From assembly GCA_945874095.1 (NCBI GenBank), contig CAMCFM010000271.1:1-6466 (forward strand): a DNA stretch of 6,466 bases, read 5' to 3'. The translations under genes were made by a program, and so were the position numbers. The notes under the pieces were generated by a model. That model was given only the letters and a program-made list of their open reading frames with translations. It had not been told where the DNA came from and searched no databases. The stretch is from Candidatus Kuenenia stuttgartensis. GTDB lineage: Bacteria; Planctomycetota; Planctomycetia; Isosphaerales; Isosphaeraceae. Positions 1 to 6,466 of this stretch are shown here, one piece after another (the first letter of the stretch is position 1; every line of letters begins with the position of its first letter).

Positions 1-1017
1 GTCTGGCTCCAGTTCACTGGCCCATGGTGCCCGAATTGCCACAAGATGGACAAAGAGACGTTCAAACACCCGAGAGTGATTGACGAAATTACCAAGCTTT
101 TTGTGCCTGCCAAAATCTCGTGTGACGAGAATGCCGACCTTGCCTTAAGCTTTGGTTTCACTCAACTTCCAGCCACTGTGCTGATCAGTACGGATGGTAA
201 AGTGTTGGCGAAACATGAAGGTTTTGCCGACGTGGAAACGCTGAAAAAGCTGACCGCTTCGGCTGGGATCACGATTGATACAGACCTCCCAAAGCCCGTC
301 ACAGACCAGCTTCTTGCCAAAGAGACCAAGCCAGCCACGATTGGTGCGGACCTGGTAGCCAAGCCGAAAGTCTCTGATCGTGCTCCCATTGAGATTGCCA
401 TGGTGGATCCAAACCAAAATGGACTTAAACTCACTCCCCCGAAGGACGATTCAGCTCCAGCTCAGGATGCTCAGGAACTTGACACCCTGAAGCCGCCCAA
501 CGATTTACCCAAAAATCCTTCACCTAAGCCCGTTGAACCGCTTGGTTTTTATTGCCCTGTCACACTTCTGGAACGAGCTGTTTTGATCGAGACCGACTCA
601 AAGCATACAGCAGTCTATGCCGGTCGAAGGTATTTCTTTGCCGATGCTGAGGCCCGCCAGCGATTTGCTGAGTCACCTGAAAAGTTCGTACCTGTCAGGG
701 GCGGAGAGTGCTTGGTCACTTTGGTGGAGAATCGTCAGGAAGTCCAAGGCTCAAAAGACTTTCCGCTCGTTTATGACAACAAGATATTTCTGTGCGCCAC
801 AGAGGATCAGCGCGAGCGTTTTCTGAACGATCCCGCGACTTATGCCGTTGAGGATATCCGTCGGCCGGGAGTTTGCCCGCACTGTAAGGCGCCTATGAAT
901 CGCCAGACAGCGGATAAAGGCCGCTTTCAGATTCGCTTCGGGGGAAGTCGGTACCAGTTTCCTGACCGATCCCATATGGAAGCGTTCTTACTGTCGCCTC
1001 TGAAATATCTTCGTTGA
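1..1017 (+). CDS. Thioredoxin-like protein with C-terminal YHS-like modules (5'-truncated by window edge)
   Basis: The reading frame is open from base 1, so the gene starts upstream; the ATG at 46 lies just after the active site and is not the true start. Counting the first visible residue as 1, WCPNC at 9-13 is a thioredoxin-type CXXC in the context FTGPWCPNCHK, as in thioredoxin_7/DsbD-like domains. The LPAT at 56-59 supplies the usual cis-Pro, and the fold ends near 88. A Pro/Lys/Asp-rich linker (about 95-180) follows. Two YHS-like modules come next (about 183-231 and 234-282), each with a Cys near its start, an aromatic-rich strand and an F..(S/D)P..(F/Y) ending. A CPHC pair at 292-295 leads into a third, shorter module ending SPLKYLR. 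Known for the family: CXXC thioredoxin domains do thiol-disulfide exchange, and YHS-type domains are often linked to metal handling. Inferred: an exported redox or metal-related protein. The signal peptide is not visible and the substrate is unknown. Confidence 0.88.
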   Translation, partial: VWLQFTGPWCPNCHKMDKETFKHPRVIDEITKLFVPAKISCDENADLALSFGFTQLPATVLISTDGKVLAKHEGFADVETLKKLTASAGITIDTDLPKPVTDQLLAKETKPATIGADLVAKPKVSDRAPIEIAMVDPNQNGLKLTPPKDDSAPAQDAQELDTLKPPNDLPKNPSPKPVEPLGFYCPVTLLERAVLIETDSKHTAVYAGRRYFFADAEARQRFAESPEKFVPVRGGECLVTLVENRQEVQGSKDFPLVYDNKIFLCATEDQRERFLNDPATYAVEDIRRPGVCPHCKAPMNRQTADKGRFQIRFGGSRYQFPDRSHMEAFLLSPLKYLR

Positions 1018-1100
1018 TTCTGCGAGCCGATTGATAAACGGCTTTGGGCCGAATGCTGCCGAAATCCATGAAGTTTTCACAGGCCCTGATTCATAAAATA

Positions 1101-1141
1101 AAAAAAGCCCCACAAAAACGCGTTTTGTGGGGCCTTTTTTT
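1101..1141. terminator. Bidirectional rho-independent terminator between convergent genes
   Basis: A perfect 11-bp GC-rich stem (1107-1117 with 1123-1133) closes a 5-nt loop, ACGCG. It is preceded by a run of A (1101-1106) and followed by a run of T (1135-1141), so it reads as stem plus U-tract on either strand. It lies 84 bases after the stop of the thioredoxin-like gene and 18 bases after the stop of the TPR gene on the other strand, which fits shared termination of both convergent transcripts. Confidence 0.93.
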
Positions 1142-1158
1142 GATTTCAGATCCAATCG

Positions 1159-4100
1159 TCAGTTTGCCCTTAAAGGGGCTACTGTCTTGGGCTGAAGTTC
1201 AGCCAGAATCCGGCGAGCTTCTTTTATATCACCATCATCAAGCCGATCAGGCATGGCCAGAGCTTTTTGCAGATAGGTTGTGGCGTTTGAACGTCGGCCT
1301 GGGTCGCGTGAGAGCAATCGGCCCATGTGGAAGTTCAGAACCGGGTGATTTGGAGACTTCGCCAGCCCGCTTGCATAAGCCTTCTCGGCCTCGCGTGCTT
1401 CAGCCACAGATTCGCGAATGGCTCCCACTGTGTCGTCAAAGTCGGCAGGCACTCGGGCTGGGTCGGCGCGTTTCAGATATGCGTCAACCACTTCGGCAGC
1501 CGATTGATGGCGGCCCAGGTGGTGGTGCAAAATCCAGGCTTTGTTATTCACGGCCTCGACCGCATCAGGGGCCTTTGAAATGACTTTGTCATATGATGCT
1601 ATCGACTCTTCAAACAAGGCTTTACGCTGACTCTCAGGCGCTGTTTCCGCCATTGCCAGCAGAATTCCACCTTGATTGAGCCATGCGCCTGGCGAATCCG
1701 CCTTAGCCACAGCCTGACGAGCCATCACAACGGCTTCCGGCAGGTTGGATGATCTCTGCAAGGCGACTGAAATCGCCAATGCGAGACGTCCTGTCTTGTC
1801 CGTTTCCGACTTCTTCGACCACGTCGCGATCAGGTCTTTAAAGTCCGGCTGACCGGCTGCATTTTCGATCAAAAGCGATGCCAGTGCAGGATCGTCAGGC
1901 TTTTGGACCAGTCCCCGATTGAGCCATTGAGCGGCCATGTCAGGTCGATCACCGATCCGTGCCAGCGATGCCGCTTCCTCGTAAATCTTGTCCGAATCCG
2001 GATACGCCACGGCAATTGGCTCAAGCAGCTTAAGGGCCGCCAAAGCCTGTGCAGGACGGGTCTTATCGTCGGCAGTCCGGACCATCAGACGTGCTTTGAG
2101 CAGGACGGTATCGACTTGATCAGGCTCAATTGCCAGAAGTTGATCGACCAGCGTGACAGCATCCTTGGGACGACCTTGCTCGGCATAAATTCCGGCCAGT
2201 TGCAAACGCAGGTCACGGCGGCGCGGGTCGCGTGCAATGGCCTCTTCCATATTTTTGATGATTTCCGGCCACTGACGGCGCGGCATCAGGACCCGAATGC
2301 GTACCAAAGGACCAAGTGGGCTGGTCGGATTCATGGAGTCGATCTTGCGAGAGATCTCAATGGCCCGATCCGCCTGGCCGCGTTCGGCTGCCAGTTCTGC
2401 CTCAAATGCAAAGATCTCGGGGTTGCTCGCAAACTTGCCCCTGTAGGTCGCCGCAAGCTGGTCAAGCTGAGTGTTGAGGGCACGAATTTTATCTTTATCT
2501 TTGACATCGTCCAAGCGGCTGGCATGGCCACGCATGGCTTGAAGTCGCTCCATCGCAAGTGTCAGATCCTGGCCATTTTGCATGATCAGTTCCGCATAGA
2601 GCGTATCGGCTTTTTCCGGCTCGCCTTCCGAGGCCAGTATCTGAGCCTTGATCCGCTTGGCAGGAGCGGGTGATTTTTCCGTGATTACGGTTTCCACCCA
2701 ACTGACCATCGCCTCTTTGGATTCCGAACCGCGTCTCAGGCTGAAAATGGCCTTGATCAGTTCCACGGAATCCGGGTTCTTCGCAAGTGCATCATTCAGA
2801 ACGACTTCCGCACGCTTCAGCCGGGTGTCCACTGGATCGCGGCCGTTTTCCAGAGCCGCCAGCAGAAGTGCCAGCGATATCGGAGGCTTGTCGCCCTTCA
2901 TGGCTTGGGAGACAACTGCTGCTGCTTCATCATATTGCTTGCGATCAGCCAGGATAAAGCCCTTCAGGGCTGCGGATCCAGAGTGAGTCGGCTGAGTTTT
3001 CAGGATGGAATCGACCATGGCCAGTGCCTGATCCGGCTTGCCGGCGGATCGCCTGTAGTTGGCGGCTCGGACAATCTCGTCAGGCGTAACATTTTTGACT
3101 GAGATCAGCTCGGAGAGGACTTGATCCATGCGTGCCCAGTCTCGTTTGGAGGCATAAGCCGCCACGATTTGCCACTGAGCCTCGCGTTTGTATTCCTGAG
3201 TCTGAGCGGTACGAATCACACCTTCCAGGCGTGCGATGGCGGCATCGGCCTGACCGGCATCGATTTCAATCGTGGCCAGGGCCGTTTGAGAAGCCGACAT
3301 AAGCGAAAGACCTGAATCAATCTGCTTGGTCGGTGACTCATTGACCAGCTTCTGAAGGGTCTGGCTGGCGGATGCGACAGCTCCCAGGCGGGCTTCAATC
3401 TGGGCGAGCCAGAACTGGGCCACTTTGTTGTTCGGATCTTTCTTCACAGCGGCCTGAAAGCCTGCAAGGGCGCCTGGCATATTGTTCTGGGCCAGAGAAA
3501 GTTGGGCTGTGAGCATGTCGGCAGAAGCGGCGTCAGGCCATTGGGTACGCAGTTTGGCGATGCCTTGCTGGGCGGCTGGGAAATCACGAGCCGTGATTGC
3601 CAATTGTGCCAACTGGGCCTGGAGTGAAGAGTTGGGGGTTTTCACCAGATGATCTGTCAAAAGCTTGCGGGCCTCTGTGATCTGATTCATCCGCTCAGCC
3701 ATGATCTGGGCACGATACTGCACCACTTCGATCACTTCCGGACGTTTTGTGCTGAAATCGGCCAAAACCTTCACAGCCTCTTCCGGCTTGTTTTCACGCA
3801 CCAGCAATCCAGCCTCGTTCAAAACCAGTTCGACGCTTTCAGGGTGGTTTTTACGAGCCTCTGCCAGTAATTTTCTGGCCTGAGCCAGGTCGCCTTTTTC
3901 AACCAGACTGAGAACTCGCAACTGATCGGCAGCGGCGGCGGTGTCCTTATTCTTGCTGAGTGCTTCGAGACGTGCATTGGCTCGATCGCTTTGGCGAAGC
4001 AGCATCTCAAGCTGGGCCACCCGCAGGTGAACGGCGCTGGATGCATCCTTGCCACCGCTCAGTGCTTTGGCATATTGCTGATAGGCCAGTTGCAGAGATT

Positions 4101-5778
4101 CAGGCGTATTACGGGCCTGATAAATTTCGCCCAACAGGAGATAAAGTGTTGGTTGAAAGAGCTTTGTGTTGGGATCAGTTTCGGCCTGGGTCAGCAGGTT
4201 CTGAACGATCGGCTGGGCGTCTTCCGGATACCCGGCCATGACCTGCGACCACGCTGTCCAGACCTGATACCGGACTTCAGGAATGCCCAGTTTCAAGGCT
4301 TTCTGAAGCGATTGGCGGCCCAGTTCAGGCTCGCGATTGAGGATCAAAGAAACACCGTAAAGGGCATGAGCTGTTGCCACGTCCGGCAGAGCTGCTGAGG
4401 CCGCTTTCAGGTGAGACATGGCCGACCGGCGATAATCGTCAGCCGTTTTGACCTTAGGAGCATCTTTTTCCGAACTGCCTGTGGCTTCTGGAGCCGCTTT
4501 GGGCTGAACGATGACGGCGTCTTCAGCGCCGATTCCTGAACGTTCGAGATCAATCGAGCCTTGGAACAAGTGTCCCAGACCCTGAATGTCAAGGGGTTTA
4601 GCGGCCAGCATGGCTTGAATGTGTGGTTCAGACTGATTGAAACGCTCTTTGTTTTCAGCGTTTGCCAGAAGAGACTTCACAGCCAGATCTCTGAGCCCGA
4701 AGACCAGTCGCTGGGCGGCCGGCTGCTTGGCCTCAGGCAGTTTCAAGGCTTCATCCACGATCGCAATACAGGCCTCATATCGGCTGCTTGCCATCAAGTG
4801 CTGCGCCAGTGCCAGTTTCAGGCGGAGGTCGGTCTTATTGGTATCCAAAGCCTGCTTCAGGGCATTTTCCACCAACAGATTGACTTGATCAATCACAGGC
4901 TTGGAGTCAGCCTTGTCGCTGATCATCTGGCCCGTTTTTTGAAGGGCCCGGGTCCATTCCACCCGATAATTTACAGCTGTTGCAGGCTTCAGCAGAATCG
5001 GTTCAAGGGCCGTTCTGAGGGCCGCAACATCAGCGGTTTGAACGGTTTTAGCCGGTTTGGCCTCGACCACCATCAATCGCAGGCGAGCCCAGGCAACTTG
5101 TTCGGATTGTGGTGCAGCAGAATCCACCGGTGTGTTCAGAATTTTGGTGAACGTGGCCGCATTGGCGTCGCCCTGGTTCGATTCCCTGTTCAGTTCGGAC
5201 TTTAAAAGGGCCACTCTCCAGGATTCAGGCTGAGCGGTGGCAAGCTGGTCGATATAGCGGCGAGCTTTGTTGAGGTCTTGTGCGCTGCGGTCGAGAAATT
5301 TCTCGGCCATCAGATAAGCGGCATCGAGGTCTTTTGGATCAAGTGAAACCAGTTCTTCAGCCCATCGCAGGGCATCGCCTTCTTCACCAGCGGCCAGGGC
5401 TTCCTGCATAAGGATCCGGCGAGGTTCGATACGGCGGCGGTCGAGTCGGGCGGCTTCGGCAAGGGCTCTGAAGCGGTTGAGCTGAAGCTCGTTCTTTTGA
5501 TCGGCAGTGGCCGTTTTCAAAGACTCGGCGTGCATGGAGGCGATTTCTTCGTGGATCGCAGGATCCGTTCCGCCAGAGGCTTGCAGAGCGCGGCGATACT
5601 GGATCAGTGCACGATCCATCTGGCCTGACTGTCGCTCGATACGAGCTTGCGCCAGGATCGCTTCGGGCTTTTCACCAGAACCGGGCCCGAATCCAAAAAT
5701 CCAGACAGCCACACCGGCCAGGGCCGTACAGGCAAACAAACCACTCAAGATCAAAAGGGGCTTCCATCGAACGTTCAC
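1159..5778 (-). CDS. Giant membrane-anchored tetratricopeptide repeat (TPR) protein, 1539 aa
   Basis: A single uninterrupted frame encodes 1539 residues. Residues 1-7 are short and basic (MNVRWKP). Residues 8-30 form a hydrophobic segment (LLILSGLFACTALAGVAVWIFGF) that should act as an uncleaved signal anchor, placing the rest outside the cytoplasm. From about 38 to the end the protein is helical TPR-like solenoid. Clear units lie near 40-70, 632-665, 700-735, 755-783, 1187-1220, 1396-1430 and 1478-1508, with typical A..G....A...(F/Y)..A....P spacing. Two ARKLL segments at 634-638 and 703-707 are 69 residues apart, about two TPR lengths. A Pro/Ala/Lys-rich stretch at 425-445 looks like a linker. 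Only two cysteines occur (17 and 337). No enzyme motif, beta-barrel or sorting signal is visible at the C-terminus. TPR solenoids are protein-binding scaffolds, so the inferred role is an envelope assembly or secretion scaffold. It could be related to PrsT-type TPR proteins of exopolysaccharide/PEP-CTERM loci, but no such neighbours are present. The partner is unknown. The start is GTG with a strong Shine-Dalgarno sequence; the next internal Met is residue 54, beyond the anchor. Confidence 0.93.
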   Translation of the reverse strand: MNVRWKPLLILSGLFACTALAGVAVWIFGFGPGSGEKPEAILAQARIERQSGQMDRALIQYRRALQASGGTDPAIHEEIASMHAESLKTATADQKNELQLNRFRALAEAARLDRRRIEPRRILMQEALAAGEEGDALRWAEELVSLDPKDLDAAYLMAEKFLDRSAQDLNKARRYIDQLATAQPESWRVALLKSELNRESNQGDANAATFTKILNTPVDSAAPQSEQVAWARLRLMVVEAKPAKTVQTADVAALRTALEPILLKPATAVNYRVEWTRALQKTGQMISDKADSKPVIDQVNLLVENALKQALDTNKTDLRLKLALAQHLMASSRYEACIAIVDEALKLPEAKQPAAQRLVFGLRDLAVKSLLANAENKERFNQSEPHIQAMLAAKPLDIQGLGHLFQGSIDLERSGIGAEDAVIVQPKAAPEATGSSEKDAPKVKTADDYRRSAMSHLKAASAALPDVATAHALYGVSLILNREPELGRQSLQKALKLGIPEVRYQVWTAWSQVMAGYPEDAQPIVQNLLTQAETDPNTKLFQPTLYLLLGEIYQARNTPESLQLAYQQYAKALSGGKDASSAVHLRVAQLEMLLRQSDRANARLEALSKNKDTAAAADQLRVLSLVEKGDLAQARKLLAEARKNHPESVELVLNEAGLLVRENKPEEAVKVLADFSTKRPEVIEVVQYRAQIMAERMNQITEARKLLTDHLVKTPNSSLQAQLAQLAITARDFPAAQQGIAKLRTQWPDAASADMLTAQLSLAQNNMPGALAGFQAAVKKDPNNKVAQFWLAQIEARLGAVASASQTLQKLVNESPTKQIDSGLSLMSASQTALATIEIDAGQADAAIARLEGVIRTAQTQEYKREAQWQIVAAYASKRDWARMDQVLSELISVKNVTPDEIVRAANYRRSAGKPDQALAMVDSILKTQPTHSGSAALKGFILADRKQYDEAAAVVSQAMKGDKPPISLALLLAALENGRDPVDTRLKRAEVVLNDALAKNPDSVELIKAIFSLRRGSESKEAMVSWVETVITEKSPAPAKRIKAQILASEGEPEKADTLYAELIMQNGQDLTLAMERLQAMRGHASRLDDVKDKDKIRALNTQLDQLAATYRGKFASNPEIFAFEAELAAERGQADRAIEISRKIDSMNPTSPLGPLVRIRVLMPRRQWPEIIKNMEEAIARDPRRRDLRLQLAGIYAEQGRPKDAVTLVDQLLAIEPDQVDTVLLKARLMVRTADDKTRPAQALAALKLLEPIAVAYPDSDKIYEEAASLARIGDRPDMAAQWLNRGLVQKPDDPALASLLIENAAGQPDFKDLIATWSKKSETDKTGRLALAISVALQRSSNLPEAVVMARQAVAKADSPGAWLNQGGILLAMAETAPESQRKALFEESIASYDKVISKAPDAVEAVNNKAWILHHHLGRHQSAAEVVDAYLKRADPARVPADFDDTVGAIRESVAEAREAEKAYASGLAKSPNHPVLNFHMGRLLSRDPGRRSNATTYLQKALAMPDRLDDGDIKEARRILAELQPKTVAPLRAN

Positions 5779-5786
5779 AGGTGTCT

Positions 5787-5792
5787 CTCCTC
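5787..5792 (-). promoter_or_regulatory. Shine-Dalgarno sequence of the TPR gene
   Basis: On the - strand the sequence GAGGAG ends 8 bases before the GTG at 5778-5776. This supports the GTG as the true start and keeps the membrane anchor at the very N-terminus. No in-frame ATG lies just upstream that would compete. Confidence 0.8.
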
Positions 5793-5848
5793 GGTTGTGA
5801 TAAGTGCTGGCGAGAGTGAGCGAGACGAATTGGCTTAATATCGCAAAG

Positions 5849-5863
5849 AACGGTTTGTCCGTT
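5849..5863. repeat. Perfect 5-bp inverted repeat upstream of the TPR gene
   Basis: AACGG and CCGTT flank the 5-base spacer TTTGT, centred about 78 bases upstream of the GTG start. It sits next to a weak leftward -10-like hexamer (TATTAA on the - strand, 5837-5842). The position would suit an operator or a small hairpin in the leader, but the repeat is short enough to arise by chance. Confidence 0.3.
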
Positions 5864-5967
5864 TATTGGATTACGAAATGCCGGGATTGGTCCTGCCTGG
5901 TCTCAGATCTTCTTCCATGATGCGTCAGGGCCTGTCTGACCCCTTGGATTGACGCGAGACGAGCCGA

Positions 5968-6072
5968 TCAACTGAGTTGGTAACGACTGAAATTTAAGCG
6001 ACTTATGGCTTGAATCGTGGTGTCCGTACCGGTCCGCAAATGCGGTTCACCCTGCTTAATCATGGGATCCAT
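5968..6072 (-). CDS. Possible small protein of 34 aa, unknown function
   Basis: On the - strand an ATG at 6072-6070 opens 34 codons ending in TGA at 5970-5968. The product begins MDPMIKQGEPHL and ends NFSRYQLS; it is polar and basic, with no membrane segment. The second Met (6063-6061) is in frame and is preceded by TGAGGA with 8 bases of spacing, a reasonable ribosome binding site, so the start may be this Met, giving 31 residues. The frame stays open upstream to a TGA near 6118. It reads in the same direction as the TPR gene, about 190 bases ahead of it. I recognise no family, and an ORF this short may arise by chance. It could be a leader peptide or a spurious frame. Confidence 0.2.
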   Translation of the reverse strand: MDPMIKQGEPHLRTGTDTTIQAISRLNFSRYQLS

Positions 6073-6215
6073 CCTCAGGTGATTCAATTCAATGGTGTGT
6101 GAAATCGGGGAGAGGGGTCATCGAAACGATCCTTACTCGATATTAAGATGAGGTTAACGTCTTGGAACCAGATCGGCAAGAGTTTTTTTGGGACGGTTTA
6201 ACGAAAAGGCCAGAA

Positions 6216-6320
6216 TTGGATTGTTCTAGCCGGGCTTGGCGATAGCCCCGGTTGATTCGATTTGGATTGTTCTAGCCGGGCTTGGCGATAGCCCCGGTTG
6301 ATTCGATTTGGATCGTTCTA
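6216..6320. repeat. 46-bp tandem direct repeat (two perfect copies plus a 13-bp partial copy), each with a GC-rich hairpin
   Basis: Copies at 6216-6261 and 6262-6307 are identical over all 46 bases. A third copy starts at 6308, matches for 13 bases with one change (T to C at 6314) and stops matching at 6321, just where the hairpin would begin. Each full unit contains an imperfect palindrome (6228-6253 and 6274-6299): arms AGCCGGGCT and AGCCCCGGTT pair with one bulged C and one G-T wobble around a 7-base loop, TGGCGAT. No T-run follows, so it is not a classic terminator. It resembles extragenic palindromic (REP-like) elements. Identity between copies points to a recent duplication. Confidence 0.85.
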
Positions 6321-6354
6321 TACCCCAATCACGCTCAGAAGTGGATTTCTGTAG

Positions 6355-6374
6355 GCACGGTCCCCTGACCGGGC
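6355..6374. repeat. GC-rich hairpin, REP-like palindrome
   Basis: Arms GCACGGTC and GACCGGGC pair around the loop CCCT, with a single A-G mismatch. It lies 34 bases after the partial third copy of the tandem repeat. No T-run follows directly; the GGGTTTTCGCC beyond it is only weakly terminator-like. I recall similar GGTCCCCTGACC palindromes in planctomycete spacers, but this is memory and not a search result. Confidence 0.5.
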
Positions 6375-6410
6375 GGGTTTTCGCCATTTCAGTGAATACG
6401 CGAGTAACAC

Positions 6411-6419
6411 ATTATATCA
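6411..6419 (-). promoter_or_regulatory. Candidate extended -10 promoter, leftward
   Basis: The - strand reads TGATATAAT, an exact match to the extended -10 form TG-N-TATAAT known for sigma-70-type promoters. No good -35 hexamer is visible (best is TTAGAG at 18-base spacing), which extended -10 promoters tolerate. Transcription would start near 6404 and run left through both hairpin regions and the small ORF toward the TPR gene, giving a leader of more than 600 nt or a separate short transcript. The surroundings are AT-rich, so a chance match is possible. Confidence 0.35.
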
Positions 6420-6466
6420 AAGCGACTTGCATCGCTCTAAAATATAAAAACAAAGCCCGCCATGTC

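Larger units (their letters stand above)
5793..6466. other. Long spacer upstream of the TPR gene, no recognised conserved gene
   Basis: About 670 bases separate the TPR gene from the window edge. Stops are frequent in all frames I read and no protein family is recognisable. From left to right it holds: a short palindrome at 5849-5863; a longer-range inverted repeat at 5922-5955 (GCGTCA with TGACGC); a possible leftward 34-codon ORF at 5968-6072; a 46-bp tandem repeat with hairpins at 6216-6320; a GC-rich hairpin at 6355-6374; a leftward promoter-like site at 6411-6419; and a 5-bp inverted repeat at 6421-6436 next to AT-rich sequence. No tRNA cloverleaf or rRNA segment was seen. The region may be a long 5' leader, a small-RNA locus or plain spacer with repeats. 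Confidence 0.6.

Noticed and set aside
1025..1043. Hairpin AGCCG...CGGCT just after the thioredoxin-like gene as a separate terminator
   Set aside because: The stem is 5 bp with a 9-base loop and no T-run; the strong terminator at 1101-1141 explains the site.
1044..1583. Rightward 179-codon ORF
   Set aside because: It runs through the bidirectional terminator and then antisense into the 3' end of the TPR gene; the composition looks like a shadow frame and there is no family resemblance.
1903..2673. Rightward 256-codon ORF antisense to the TPR gene
   Set aside because: It lies wholly inside the TPR coding sequence on the opposite strand; the translation shows no domain and is explained by codon bias of the real gene.
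4561..5205. Rightward 214-codon ORF antisense to the TPR gene
   Set aside because: Same reason: a shadow of a well-supported TPR frame, with no recognisable domain or ribosome binding signal.
5719..5740. Lipoprotein cleavage site (LFAC) at residues 14-17 of the TPR protein
   Set aside because: Phe at -2 is outside the usual lipobox, and the hydrophobic segment continues for more than ten residues after the Cys, which fits a transmembrane anchor better.
5878..5952. Rightward 24-codon ORF starting at ATG 5878
   Set aside because: It has no ribosome binding site, is very short, and its sequence shows no protein-like pattern.
6161..6189. Rightward terminator (CTTG...CAAG followed by seven T)
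   Set aside because: The stem is only 4-5 bp, AT-containing and closes a 12-base loop, and no rightward gene ends just before it.
6216..6320. CRISPR array
   Set aside because: The 46-bp copies abut directly with no unique spacers between them, there are only two full copies, and no cas gene is present.
6462..6466. Start of a rightward gene at ATG 6462
   Set aside because: Only two codons would be visible, and no Shine-Dalgarno sequence precedes it; nothing can be said from this window.

Overview
The window looks like ordinary chromosomal DNA from a bacterium, most likely a planctomycete. That lineage call is an inference. It rests on a thioredoxin-like protein carrying repeated YHS-like C-terminal modules, a very large envelope-anchored TPR protein, long non-coding spacers and GC-rich palindromes of the kind I associate with planctomycete spacers. 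No rRNA, tRNA or marker gene is present to confirm it. GC content looks slightly above half by eye.

Layout: (1) Bases 1-1017, + strand: the 3' part of a thioredoxin-like gene, entering the window already in frame at base 1, with a WCPNC active-site motif, a Pro/Lys/Asp-rich linker and two to three YHS-like modules. (2) Bases 1018-1158: a short convergent spacer dominated by a strong hairpin flanked by A and T tracts, which should terminate transcription from both sides. (3) Bases 1159-5778, - strand: one huge gene for a 1539-residue TPR solenoid protein with a single N-terminal membrane segment. It starts at GTG behind a good Shine-Dalgarno sequence. (4) Bases 5793-6466: about 670 bases with no convincing conserved gene. 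They hold a perfect 46-bp tandem duplication carrying a GC-rich hairpin, a second GC-rich hairpin, several small inverted repeats, a leftward TG-N-TATAAT promoter-like site and a possible 34-codon leftward ORF with its own ribosome binding site.

The two main genes converge and do not form an operon. Both appear to act at or outside the cytoplasmic membrane: the TPR protein is anchored by an N-terminal helix, and the thioredoxin-YHS protein belongs to a class usually exported, though its N-terminus lies outside the window. No functional link between them can be shown from this sequence. I see no defence system, mobile element, CRISPR array or biosynthetic cluster. The least explained part is the spacer at 5793-6466, where a leftward promoter-like site, the repeated hairpins and the short ORF all lie upstream of the TPR gene.
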